Origin: Candidatus Egaibacter danicus
GTDB lineage: Bacteria; Pseudomonadota; Gammaproteobacteria; Burkholderiales; Burkholderiaceae
Assembly (NCBI GenBank): GCA_011391115.1
Contig: JAABRC010000116.1
Coordinates: forward strand, 1-6,344
Reading direction: 5' to 3'
DNA: 6,344 nucleotides
Shown: in pieces, positions 1 to 5,497 of the stretch
Layout of the letters: each line of letters opens with the position of its first letter
Numbering within the stretch: position 1 is the stretch's first letter
Program-made: the position numbers and the translations under genes
Notes under the pieces: generated by a model
The model's database searches: none
Told to the model about the DNA's origin: nothing
Seen by the model: the letters and a program-made list of their open reading frames with translations, nothing else

Positions 1-369
1 GTTGACCTTGGGGTAAGCCTCACGCAGTTTGGCAACCGGTTCGGGCAGCACGTAGCGCGCCTGCGTGTGGGTGGTGGCGATGGACAGGGTGCCACTGTCT
101 TCGGCGCTGTATTCGTCGCCAATGCGTTTGAGATTGCCCACTTCACGCATGATCAATTCGATGCTTTTGAGCACCTGCGCGCCTGGCTCTGTCACGCGCT
201 TGAGTCGTTTGCCGTGCCGCGCAAAAATCTCGATGCCCAGTTCCTCTTCCAGTTCGATGATGGCTTTGGAGACGCCTGGCTGCGACGTGTGCAGCGCTTT
301 GGCGGCCTCGGTCAGGTTGAGGTTGCGTCGCACGGCCTCTTGTACAAAACGGAATTGATGGAGGTTCAT
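1..369 (-). CDS. cysB: CysB-family LysR-type transcriptional regulator, N-terminal 123 residues (cut by window edge)
   Basis: This is a transcription factor of the CysB/Cbl branch of the LysR family, which controls sulfate assimilation genes in response to sulfur status. The visible protein starts MNLHQFRFVQEAVRRNLNLT. Residues about 18-40 form the winged helix-turn-helix, including TSQPGVSK at 28-35, which nearly matches TSQPGISK of E. coli CysB. Residues 99-106 read TTHTQARY; Thr100, Thr102 and Gln103 fall at the same numbers as the effector-anion-binding residues of enteric CysB. About 200 C-terminal residues of a roughly 310-325 residue family lie outside the window. The ATG at 369-367 is chosen because the N-terminus aligns without gaps to CysB. 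No clear Shine-Dalgarno sequence precedes it; the stretch upstream is an inverted repeat. It lies 56 bases after cbiX on the same strand. It could be a Cbl-like paralogue rather than CysB itself; the family is secure. Confidence 0.88.
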   Translation of the reverse strand, partial: MNLHQFRFVQEAVRRNLNLTEAAKALHTSQPGVSKAIIELEEELGIEIFARHGKRLKRVTEPGAQVLKSIELIMREVGNLKRIGDEYSAEDSGTLSIATTHTQARYVLPEPVAKLREAYPKVN

Positions 370-394
370 AACGAATTTCGGCTAACAATTCGTT
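370..394. repeat. Perfect 8-bp inverted repeat touching the cysB start codon (candidate operator or leader hairpin)
   Basis: The arms AACGAATT (370-377) and AATTCGTT (387-394) are exact reverse complements separated by 9 bases. The inner arm ends one base before the cysB ATG. As DNA it is a dyad of the kind bound by dimeric regulators, and it sits where a transcription start would fall if the nearby -10-like box is used. As RNA it would be an 8-bp, AU-rich stem directly upstream of the start codon, in the place where a ribosome binding site would be expected. Negative autoregulation of cysB is known in enteric bacteria; assigning this dyad to CysB is inference. Confidence 0.6.
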
Positions 395-396
395 TT

Positions 397-402
397 ATTA
401 TG
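397..402 (-). promoter_or_regulatory. Possible -10 box for cysB
   Basis: On the minus strand this reads CATAAT, five of six matches to the sigma-70 -10 consensus, 27 bases upstream of the cysB start codon. The predicted transcription start would fall inside the inverted repeat at 370-394. At 16-18 bases further upstream there is no good -35 hexamer, so the promoter would be weak or activator-dependent. The gene may also be read through from lptFG-cbiX. Confidence 0.3.
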
Positions 403-425
403 CCTTCGGGGCGTATGAGCGGCCT

Positions 426-809
426 TCAGGGCGACATCGCAATATCTGCAATCAGGTCTATCAGGCGCTGGTCTTCGCCGATGGACTGTTGCAGTTCAAA
501 TACAACCTTGGGATATAGAGCCCTGAGTTCGGTCATCAGCAGCGGCAGATCCTCCCGCGCGTGGCGGCCAACGCCCAAAAACATGGGGACCACGCGAATC
601 GAACGGGCACCCTCGTTCACCAGAGTTTGAACTACTGACTGCAAATCGGGCTCGGTAAGCTCCAGATAAGCGCAGGCGATCATCGCGCTGGCGTCCCGCT
701 CGCGCAGGCGCGCAGCTACCGTTTCCACCGGCTTGCGCCACAGGGGATCTCTGGAGCCGTGGGCGAACAGGACCACAGCGCGCGAGGCAATTGCTTCTTT
801 TTTGCTCAT
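426..809 (-). CDS. cbiX: CbiX-type sirohydrochlorin chelatase, short single-domain form
   Basis: This 127-residue protein is a class II chelatase that inserts a divalent metal (iron or cobalt) into sirohydrochlorin. VVLFAHGSRDP at 12-22 carries the N-terminal metal-binding His17, and VPMFLGVGRHAREDLP at 74-89 carries the second, His83. The 66-residue spacing is close to that of the two histidines in archaeal CbiXS. The length matches single-domain CbiXS, which works as a homodimer, rather than the two-domain CbiX or SirB of about 250 or more residues. The ATG at 809 is chosen over one at 854, which would overlap lptG and add residues unlike the family. GGAGAAG at 827-821 lies 11 bases before it, directly after the lptG stop codon, implying coupled translation. 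The cysB neighbour suggests iron insertion for siroheme (sulfite reductase cofactor) rather than cobalamin, but the sequence alone does not settle the metal. Confidence 0.85.
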   Translation of the reverse strand: MSKKEAIASRAVVLFAHGSRDPLWRKPVETVAARLRERDASAMIACAYLELTEPDLQSVVQTLVNEGARSIRVVPMFLGVGRHAREDLPLLMTELRALYPKVVFELQQSIGEDQRLIDLIADIAMSP

Positions 810-828
810 GTTGTGTACAGCTTCTCCG

Positions 829-1935
829 TCATCGTCGCAACACCAGCCAGCCAAAAGCGGACAGCGACAGAATGGAATAGATTAACCCCGGCGCGGCGGC
901 AGCCAGCCAGGGCTCCCAGTTCCGCAAGTTGCCGAAATGGCCGAACAGGTTGTTTAGCAGGAAGAAGCTGATGCCCGTCATCACGCCAATGAACACATAG
1001 GTCGAGATGCCTCCGGCACGGAAGTGCAAGTAGGCAAAAGGAAGGGCCAAAACCACCATCACCAGACAACTCAAGGGGTAAAAAACTTTGCGCCAAAAGC
1101 CGATTTCGTAACGCTGTGAGGCCTGGCCATTTGCGTCCAGATGCCGCATGTACTGGAAAAGGTCAACAATGGGCATGCGTTCAGGGTTGAGAAGGGCTAC
1201 TGACACCATTTCTGCTGTCAGGGAAGTTGGCCATCGGTATGTCGGCAGATTCACCCTTGCTGCCACGCCTTCTTTCCCCTCGGTTCCACTGAAGTCAGTT
1301 CGGTCTACCTTTTCCAGGCGCCAGGCATCATCCAGCCCAAATTGCCCGGTTTCGGCCCGCGTGTTGGACACCAGGCGGCCGAGGTTGTCGAATTCGATGA
1401 TGCGAATCTGGCGCATGCCACCATCCGGCAGCAGGGTTCCGACGTTGACCGCATACGAGTTGTAGGCCTGCTTTTCCTTGAGCCACGCGCCCGTTTGGCC
1501 GATCGTGATTTCACCCGTGTAACGTGAACGCAGCAGGCGTCCAAATTGATCGGCGGCAGGTGCCACGTAGTCACCAATGGCGAAAGTCGTCAAAGTAAAC
1601 ATCAGACCCAGGCCAAGCAGCGTACGCAGCGCGCGCCAGGGCCCCAGACCACTGGTGCGCAGGATGGTGAACTCGGAATTCTGGGCCAGACGTGCCATCA
1701 CCACAATGGTACCAATCAGCACGGTAATCGGGAGCAACTCATACAGGCGACTGGGTGCCAGCAGCGATACATAGGTCAGGGCGTGCCGCAGCTTGTAGCC
1801 ACCCGAGCTACCCTGGTTAACCCAGCGCAATTCATCTACCAGGTCGAAAAAGAAAAAGAGCGACAGAAACGCGAGTGTCACGAAACCCACGGTGCTGATG
1901 ACATCGCCATAAATCAGACGTCGAACTGTTTTCAT
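829..1935 (-). CDS. lptG: LptG, LPS export ABC transporter permease
   Basis: LptG pairs with LptF and two LptB ATPases in the inner membrane to extract lipopolysaccharide and push it onto the LptC-LptA bridge. The 368 residues match the family length. Hydrophobic segments at about 12-31, 64-83, 102-122, 285-304, 311-329 and 344-366 give the six expected helices. The hydrophilic block at about 125-280 is the periplasmic jellyroll domain. ARLAQNSEFTILRTSG (81-96) is the cytoplasmic coupling loop; Glu88 falls at the same number as E. coli LptG Glu88, which contacts LptB. GDYVAP at 121-126 corresponds to the GEWVAP motif after helix 3. At the end of helix 1, Asp31 aligns with E. coli Lys34, a residue implicated in LPS handling. 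The start ATG overlaps the lptF stop by 4 bases, so expression is likely coupled to lptF. Confidence 0.95.
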   Translation of the reverse strand: MKTVRRLIYGDVISTVGFVTLAFLSLFFFFDLVDELRWVNQGSSGGYKLRHALTYVSLLAPSRLYELLPITVLIGTIVVMARLAQNSEFTILRTSGLGPWRALRTLLGLGLMFTLTTFAIGDYVAPAADQFGRLLRSRYTGEITIGQTGAWLKEKQAYNSYAVNVGTLLPDGGMRQIRIIEFDNLGRLVSNTRAETGQFGLDDAWRLEKVDRTDFSGTEGKEGVAARVNLPTYRWPTSLTAEMVSVALLNPERMPIVDLFQYMRHLDANGQASQRYEIGFWRKVFYPLSCLVMVVLALPFAYLHFRAGGISTYVFIGVMTGISFFLLNNLFGHFGNLRNWEPWLAAAAPGLIYSILSLSAFGWLVLRR

Positions 1936-3047
1936 GACGTGCCCGCAGCAGCAACACCTGCGTTCCTGCGTTGAAATAGCATGCCTGGCGTCCAGTTGAA
2001 ATGCCGCTTGAATAACCAGGCAACCGCCACAACAAACACACCGCCATGGAGCAACAGCATGAACCGGTAGAAATTGGCGGTGCCGCCCGATATCCAGCTT
2101 TGCCCCAGGTTGAGCAGGTTGTAGTAGAGGATGAACGCGAAAAGCGAAAAGAAGAGGTTCCCGCTGCGACCGACACGCGGATTGCCGCTGGACACCACCA
2201 GCCCGATCAGGGTCAGGTTGATGGCTGCCAGCGCCAGGCCAACTCGCCAGGAAAGTTCGCCAAGATTCGGGGCAGTTCGTTCCCTGATCAGCGTCCGCGT
2301 AGACAGCGCACGCGGAGGTTTCTGGTCATCCTGTAAAAGCGTTTTCTGACCGATGCGCACACCATAGCCCTCGAATTCACTCAACTTGAGGTCGGACGAG
2401 TCTGAGTTGCTCTCCAGACGTTGCCCGCGGTTCAGGATCAGGAAACGTTCGCCGTCAACCATCTCGATGCGGCCGCTACGCGCTGACGTGATCAATTGCT
2501 TGCCGTTTTCGTTGGACATGATGAACACGTCACCACCCTTTTTGCCGTCGGCAGAGTCCTTGTCGATAAAGAAAACCCGGCTGCCGTCGGCAGACTCCTG
2601 AAACTGGCCCGGTGTGATCCGGTCAAGGTCTCCCCGCTGCTCGTACCGGTCACGCAGCGTTTGCGACTTCTGGTGTGTCCAGGGCCAGGCAAACAACGCC
2701 AACAGGGTGATGGCCAGAATGATCGGCCATACAAAACGCGCCACGGGTTTCAGGAAACTGATCAGACCTTGGCCACTGGAAAACCAGATAACCATTTCAC
2801 TGTCGCCGTACAACCTGGACAGCGTGCTGACAATCGCGATGAAGAGGCTCAGTGTGAGGATCGTTGGCAAATGGCCCAATACCGTGTACCCCATAACCAT
2901 CAGCACCTCCGTCGGGTTGACGTTGCCCCGCGTTGCCTGACCCAGCGTGCGGATCAGGATCATGGTCATGACAATGGTTGCCAGTGCCACCAGCGTGGCG
3001 CCAAAACTGCGCGCCAGCTCTTTGCGGATGGAAGAATGGAATAACAT
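1932..3047 (-). CDS. lptF: LptF, LPS export ABC transporter permease
   Basis: LptF is the partner permease of LptG in the LptB2FG exporter. With the ATG at 3047 the protein has 371 residues. Hydrophobic helices lie at about 15-34, 48-75, 102-124, 267-286, 297-315 and 327-346, with a periplasmic jellyroll between helices 3 and 4. RLYGDSEM (78-85) is the coupling loop; Glu84 matches E. coli LptF Glu84 in number and context. GQFQESADGSRVFFID (147-162) matches the QGQFQQATNGSSVLFIE stretch of the E. coli protein. An in-frame TTG nine bases upstream (3056-3054) could add MQP. I prefer the ATG because it aligns end to end with E. coli LptF. No good Shine-Dalgarno sequence precedes either start. The gene is divergent from pepA, 23 bases away, so its promoter must lie in or over the pepA 5' end. 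Confidence 0.94.
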   Translation of the reverse strand: MLFHSSIRKELARSFGATLVALATIVMTMILIRTLGQATRGNVNPTEVLMVMGYTVLGHLPTILTLSLFIAIVSTLSRLYGDSEMVIWFSSGQGLISFLKPVARFVWPIILAITLLALFAWPWTHQKSQTLRDRYEQRGDLDRITPGQFQESADGSRVFFIDKDSADGKKGGDVFIMSNENGKQLITSARSGRIEMVDGERFLILNRGQRLESNSDSSDLKLSEFEGYGVRIGQKTLLQDDQKPPRALSTRTLIRERTAPNLGELSWRVGLALAAINLTLIGLVVSSGNPRVGRSGNLFFSLFAFILYYNLLNLGQSWISGGTANFYRFMLLLHGGVFVVAVAWLFKRHFNWTPGMLFQRRNAGVAAAGTS

Positions 3048-3070
3048 CGGTTGCAAGGAAAACCTGAATT
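3048..3070. promoter_or_regulatory. 23-base divergent lptF/pepA intergenic spacer
   Basis: Only 23 bases separate the two start codons, too few for two promoters without intruding on both genes. AAGGA at 3055-3059, 11 bases before the pepA ATG, is the likely pepA ribosome binding site. On the minus strand CATAAT (3073-3068) is a five-of-six match to a -10 box for lptF and overlaps the pepA start codon, but no convincing -35 element is visible. I found no clear pepA promoter inside lptF. Confidence 0.4.
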
Positions 3071-4552
3071 ATGAACTTTGAACTGAAATCCCTGGACCTT
3101 GCCGGCGCTGCCAGCGAAAAATCTGACGCGCTGCTGGTGCTCGTCACCACTGCTTACAAGCCGGGCCGCGGTGTATTGGCCGATCTCATTGCACACGCTG
3201 TCAAGGCGGGTGACCTGGACACCAAGGCGGGCAAACTTTTGCATGCATATCGCTCTGCTGGGGTGGCGAGCCCCCGCGTATTGCTGGCGGGAGTCGGTGA
3301 GGGCACTGTCCGTCAGGTGCGTCAGTCCATTTCTGTTGCGATGGCTGCGGTCAAGGCGGGCAATGTCAAACGTTTAACCGTATGTTTTGCCTCGAAGGCC
3401 AGTGAAGAAGTGGTTCGCGCTACCGTTCTGGGCATTGCCGATGCCAGCTACGTTTACACCACCACCAAGTCCAAGCCGGAAGGTCGGGTGTTGCAGAAAG
3501 TGGTATTGGGCGTGCCCGACGCTTCCGTGATGAAGTCGGGCTTCAGTCAGGCGGTTGCCAGCGTGCAGGGAATTGAACTGGCAAAGGAGTGGGCCAATCG
3601 CCCCGGGAATCACGCTACACCCACTTTGCTGGCGCACGCGGCGAAAGAATTGGGCAAACTGCCGGGGATTGCGTGTGAAGTGCTGTTGCCCAAACAGGTG
3701 GAAAAACTGGGTATGGGCTCGTTCATGGCTGTTGCAAAAGGCTCCGAGGAGCCGCTGCGGTTCATCGTTTTGCGCTACAACGGCGCTACCAAGTCCGAAG
3801 CGCCGACTGTGCTTATTGGTAAAGGCATCACGTTTGACACGGGCGGCATTTCGATCAAGCCTGCGCCCGAGATGGACGAGATGAAGTTCGACATGTGCGG
3901 TGCCGCCAGTGTTTTGGGTGTATTTCGGGCGCTGGCTGACATCAAGCCGAAGATCAACGTCGTAGGCCTCATTCCGTCATGCGAAAACATGCCTGATGGC
4001 CGTGCCATCAAGCCGGGCGATGTCGTGACCAGCATGAGCGGCCAGACGATCGAGATATTGAATACCGATGCGGAAGGCCGTCTGATTCTGTGCGATGCCT
4101 TGACCTATGCCGAGCGCTTCAAACCCCGGGCTGTCATTGATATTGCCACGCTGACGGGGGCCTGTGTCATCGCGCTAGGCGGGGTGCGTAGCGGCATGTT
4201 TGCCAGCGCCGATGATTTAGCTCAGGCTTTGCTGGCCGCTGGCGAAACCTCGCAGGATCTGTGCTGGCGATTGCCGCTGGACGATGATTATGCCGAGGGG
4301 CTGAAGACCAATTTTGCCGATGTGGCCAATGTGGCTGGACGTGCCGGCGGAGCCATTACGGCGGCCAAATTCCTCCAGCGCTTTGCGGCCAGGTACCCAT
4401 GGGCACATCTGGACATCGCAGGCACCGCTTGGAAGAGTGGCGCTGCCAAGGGGGCCACCGGTCGCCCGGTGGGGTTACTGCTGGCCTATCTAATCGCGCA
4501 GGGTGTCGAGTCTGCGCCCCGGAAATCTGCGAATAAGGCAGGCAAGGCCTGA
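3071..4552 (+). CDS. pepA: PepA, leucyl aminopeptidase (M17 family)
   Basis: PepA is a cytoplasmic two-metal aminopeptidase, normally hexameric, that removes N-terminal residues, preferably Leu, from peptides. In E. coli PepA also binds DNA (XerCD recombination accessory factor, carAB regulator). The 493-residue protein has the N-terminal M17 domain (about 20-150) and the catalytic domain (about 165-480). Ligands and catalytic residues are intact: Lys251, Asp256 and Lys263 in GKGITFDTGGISIKP (250-264), Asp274 in MKFDMCGA, and Asp333, Glu335 and Arg337 in NTDAEGRL (331-338). Their spacing equals that of E. coli Lys270, Asp275, Lys282, Asp293, Asp352, Glu354 and Arg356. The start is supported by AAGGA 11 bases upstream. 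The last 15 or so residues are a basic tail (SAPRKSANKAGKA). It is followed 34 bases later by holC, as in enteric bacteria. Confidence 0.96.
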   Translation: MNFELKSLDLAGAASEKSDALLVLVTTAYKPGRGVLADLIAHAVKAGDLDTKAGKLLHAYRSAGVASPRVLLAGVGEGTVRQVRQSISVAMAAVKAGNVKRLTVCFASKASEEVVRATVLGIADASYVYTTTKSKPEGRVLQKVVLGVPDASVMKSGFSQAVASVQGIELAKEWANRPGNHATPTLLAHAAKELGKLPGIACEVLLPKQVEKLGMGSFMAVAKGSEEPLRFIVLRYNGATKSEAPTVLIGKGITFDTGGISIKPAPEMDEMKFDMCGAASVLGVFRALADIKPKINVVGLIPSCENMPDGRAIKPGDVVTSMSGQTIEILNTDAEGRLILCDALTYAERFKPRAVIDIATLTGACVIALGGVRSGMFASADDLAQALLAAGETSQDLCWRLPLDDDYAEGLKTNFADVANVAGRAGGAITAAKFLQRFAARYPWAHLDIAGTAWKSGAAKGATGRPVGLLLAYLIAQGVESAPRKSANKAGKA

Positions 4553-4586
4553 CTTATTGCCCCGCGCACCAGCAGAGACTTGAGCC

Positions 4587-5021
4587 ATGACAGAAGTTGC
4601 GTTCCACTTCAATGTGCCTGATAAATTGGGCTACCTCTGCCGACTGCTCAGAAAAGCGGTGCTCAGCGGATCTCGCGTGGTGGTGATGGGTGAAGCGACA
4701 TCACTGAACCAGCTCGATACGGCACTGTGGACCTTTTCAGCGCTTGATTTTGTGCCACATTGCCGGCTGCCATCCGATCCGCAAATCAGTTCAAACTCGC
4801 CTGTGGTGTTGACGGAAAGTGTTTCGTCGGCTCCTCACCAGGACGTTCTGGTGAATTGGAGTGCACGTGTGCCTGATGGTTTCGAGCAGTTTGCGCGCCT
4901 GATTGAAGTGGTGACCTCGGATGATCAGGACCGTTTGCAGGCGCGCCAGCGCTGGAAGCATTACGCAGACCGCGGATATGCCATTACGCGCCATGATCTC
5001 GCCCTGTCGGGAGCGCAATGA
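4587..5021 (+). CDS. holC: DNA polymerase III chi subunit
   Basis: HolC (chi) binds single-stranded DNA-binding protein and, with psi, links it to the clamp loader of the replicative polymerase. The protein has 144 residues against 147 in E. coli. Family features visible are the N-terminal beta strand MTEVAFHFNV; the helix at about 12-28; VVVMGEA at 31-37; LDTALWTFSALDFVPHC at 43-59 (the conserved W-x-F and F-x-PH segment); VLVNW at 87-91; and the C-terminal RQRWKHYADRGYAITRHDL (120-138), the R-x-x-W-x-x-Y-x-x-x-G signature. The ribosome binding site is weak (GAG at 4582-4584). The position directly after pepA strongly supports the call. Its stop codon overlaps the start of the next gene, implying translational coupling. 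Confidence 0.93.
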   Translation: MTEVAFHFNVPDKLGYLCRLLRKAVLSGSRVVVMGEATSLNQLDTALWTFSALDFVPHCRLPSDPQISSNSPVVLTESVSSAPHQDVLVNWSARVPDGFEQFARLIEVVTSDDQDRLQARQRWKHYADRGYAITRHDLALSGAQ

Positions 5022-5320
5022 TGTCAACACCCCCACGCAATCTGCCGCGATTTCTGCCCACTTTGACTGAGGTTATCCGGCCTCCGGAGGCAGTTCAGGA
5101 AAGCCGTCCATCGCCAATCGACACCGAGCAGATGATTCATCGTGTGTTGCAGCGGGTGGACCTCGCTCTCGAGCCGATGCTGCGCGAAGCCATCGGCCCC
5201 ATGGTGGTCGATCAGATCACGGCAATGGCTACACGGCTTCGGCCAGAGGTTGAAGCGGTTGTCCGGCAAGCCGTTGCAGACGCGCTGGCATTCGAGCTCG
5301 ATACAGAGAAAAGACCCTGA
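5021..5320 (+). CDS. Small conserved-looking protein of unknown function downstream of holC
   Basis: I do not recognise a characterised family. The product is 99 residues, or 100 if the ATG at 5018 is used. GGGAG at 5009-5013 is 7 bases from the ATG at 5021 but only 4 from the one at 5018, so 5021 is preferred. Either start overlaps the holC stop codon (by 1 or 4 bases), so it is very likely translated with holC. Residues 1-35 are Pro-rich and probably disordered (PPRNLPRFLPTLTEVIRPPE). Residues 36-94 are predicted amphipathic helix with regular hydrophobics and many Arg, Glu and Asp (for example QMIHRVLQRVDLALEPMLRE), suggesting a helical-pair or oligomerising module. There is no Cys, no membrane segment and no signal peptide. 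I have a vague memory of similar short proteins after holC in other Burkholderiales. Codon use looks like that of its neighbours. Confidence 0.7.
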   Translation: MSTPPRNLPRFLPTLTEVIRPPEAVQESRPSPIDTEQMIHRVLQRVDLALEPMLREAIGPMVVDQITAMATRLRPEVEAVVRQAVADALAFELDTEKRP

Positions 5321-5357
5321 GCCTGGCGCGGTTTCAATATTGCGAGTCGCTTGCGGG

Positions 5358-5410
5358 TTGCTATGGCCTGACAGGGTTTCCCCTGCAGCATACGGAGGTC
5401 TTTGCTATGG
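5358..5410 (+). repeat. Direct repeat TTGCTATGG, two copies 44 bases apart
   Basis: Exact copies lie at 5358-5366 and 5402-5410. The spacing of 44 bases is about four helical turns, so a protein could bind both on one face. Two exact 9-mers within under 180 bases are mildly unlikely by chance. The second copy overlaps the start codon of the small reading frame at 5407. No known operator is recognised. Confidence 0.3.
5368..5388 (+). other. GC-rich hairpin without T-run
   Basis: CTG(A)CAGGG pairs with CCCTGCAG across a TTTC loop, giving eight base pairs with one bulged A at 5371. It lies 47 bases after the stop codon of the small gene at 5021-5320. There is no following T-run, so it is not a standard intrinsic terminator. 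It may protect the 3' end of the pepA-holC transcript or be part of the next gene's leader. Confidence 0.35.
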
Positions 5411-5454
5411 TATTGAGAGAAAAAATACGCTATCCTTGCAGGCTGTTGAGGTGA
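5407..5454 (+). CDS. Possible 15-residue leader peptide upstream of the branched-chain amino acid binding protein
   Basis: The frame encodes MVLREKIRYPCRLLR and ends in TGA at 5452-5454. GGAGG at 5394-5398 is a consensus Shine-Dalgarno sequence 8 bases before the ATG, better than those of most genes in this window. Five of 15 residues are branched-chain (Val2, Leu3, Ile7, Leu13, Leu14), and the gene 43 bases downstream encodes a branched-chain amino acid binding protein. The codons for Leu13, Leu14 and Arg15 overlap the left arm of the hairpin at 5445-5470. Leader peptides rich in the regulated amino acid are known for leu and ilv operons. That this one is translated or regulatory is inference; a chance frame is the main alternative. 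Confidence 0.33.
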   Translation: MVLREKIRYPCRLLR

Positions 5455-5475
5455 ATAACCGCCTTTCAACTTTTT
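5445..5475 (+). terminator. Weak hairpin plus T5, possible attenuator
   Basis: GTTGAGG (5445-5451) pairs with TTTCAAC (5464-5470). That gives five Watson-Crick pairs and two G-U pairs around a 12-base loop, followed directly by five Ts (5471-5475). The stem is weak and the loop long for an intrinsic terminator. Its place just before the ribosome binding site of the next gene and over the end of the small reading frame suggests attenuation rather than operon-end termination. It may also be a chance structure. Confidence 0.22.
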
Positions 5476-5488
5476 GATAATACCCCTT

Positions 5489-5492
5489 GGAG
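5489..5492 (+). promoter_or_regulatory. Ribosome binding site of the branched-chain amino acid binding protein gene
   Basis: GGAG lies 5 bases before the ATG at 5498 and 11 before an in-frame ATG at 5504. The closer ATG is preferred, but either start gives a plausible signal peptide. Confidence 0.6.
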
Positions 5493-5497
5493 TTTCT

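Larger units (their letters stand above)
5321..5497. other. 177-base intergenic region upstream of the branched-chain amino acid binding protein gene
   Basis: This is the only sizeable non-coding stretch in the window. It contains a 9-bp direct repeat TTGCTATGG (5358-5366 and 5402-5410). It also has a GC-rich hairpin at 5368-5388, a 15-codon reading frame with a consensus ribosome binding site (5407-5454), and a weaker hairpin with a following T-run (5445-5475). I could not identify a convincing promoter. CTGACA at 5368-5373 matches five of six -35 bases but has no matching -10. GATAAT at 5476-5481 matches five of six -10 bases but would start transcription inside the downstream ribosome binding site. 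Confidence 0.6.

Noticed and set aside
399..415. Hairpin TATGCC-TTCGG-GGCGTA between cbiX and cysB as a terminator
   Set aside because: On the transcribed (minus) strand it has a C-A mismatch and is followed by ATAAAACG rather than a T-run, so it should not terminate cbiX transcripts.
67..630. Plus-strand open frame of 187 codons across cysB and cbiX
   Set aside because: It lies antisense to two recognised genes, has no family resemblance and spans their intergenic region; it is a shadow of GC-rich coding sequence.
810..854. Upstream ATG at 854 for cbiX
   Set aside because: It would overlap lptG by 26 bases and add MAGWCCDDDGEAVHN, unlike the family; the ATG at 809 has a ribosome binding site and gives the expected length.
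1546..1974. Plus-strand 142-codon frame opposite lptG
   Set aside because: It is antisense to a well-supported LptG; the Gln- and His-rich, low-hydrophobicity product is typical of the reverse of a membrane protein gene.
3048..3056. TTG start for lptF adding three residues
   Set aside because: The ATG at 3047 aligns exactly with E. coli LptF, and the bases around the TTG serve as the pepA ribosome binding site on the other strand. It is not fully excluded, since AGG lies 6 bases before the TTG.
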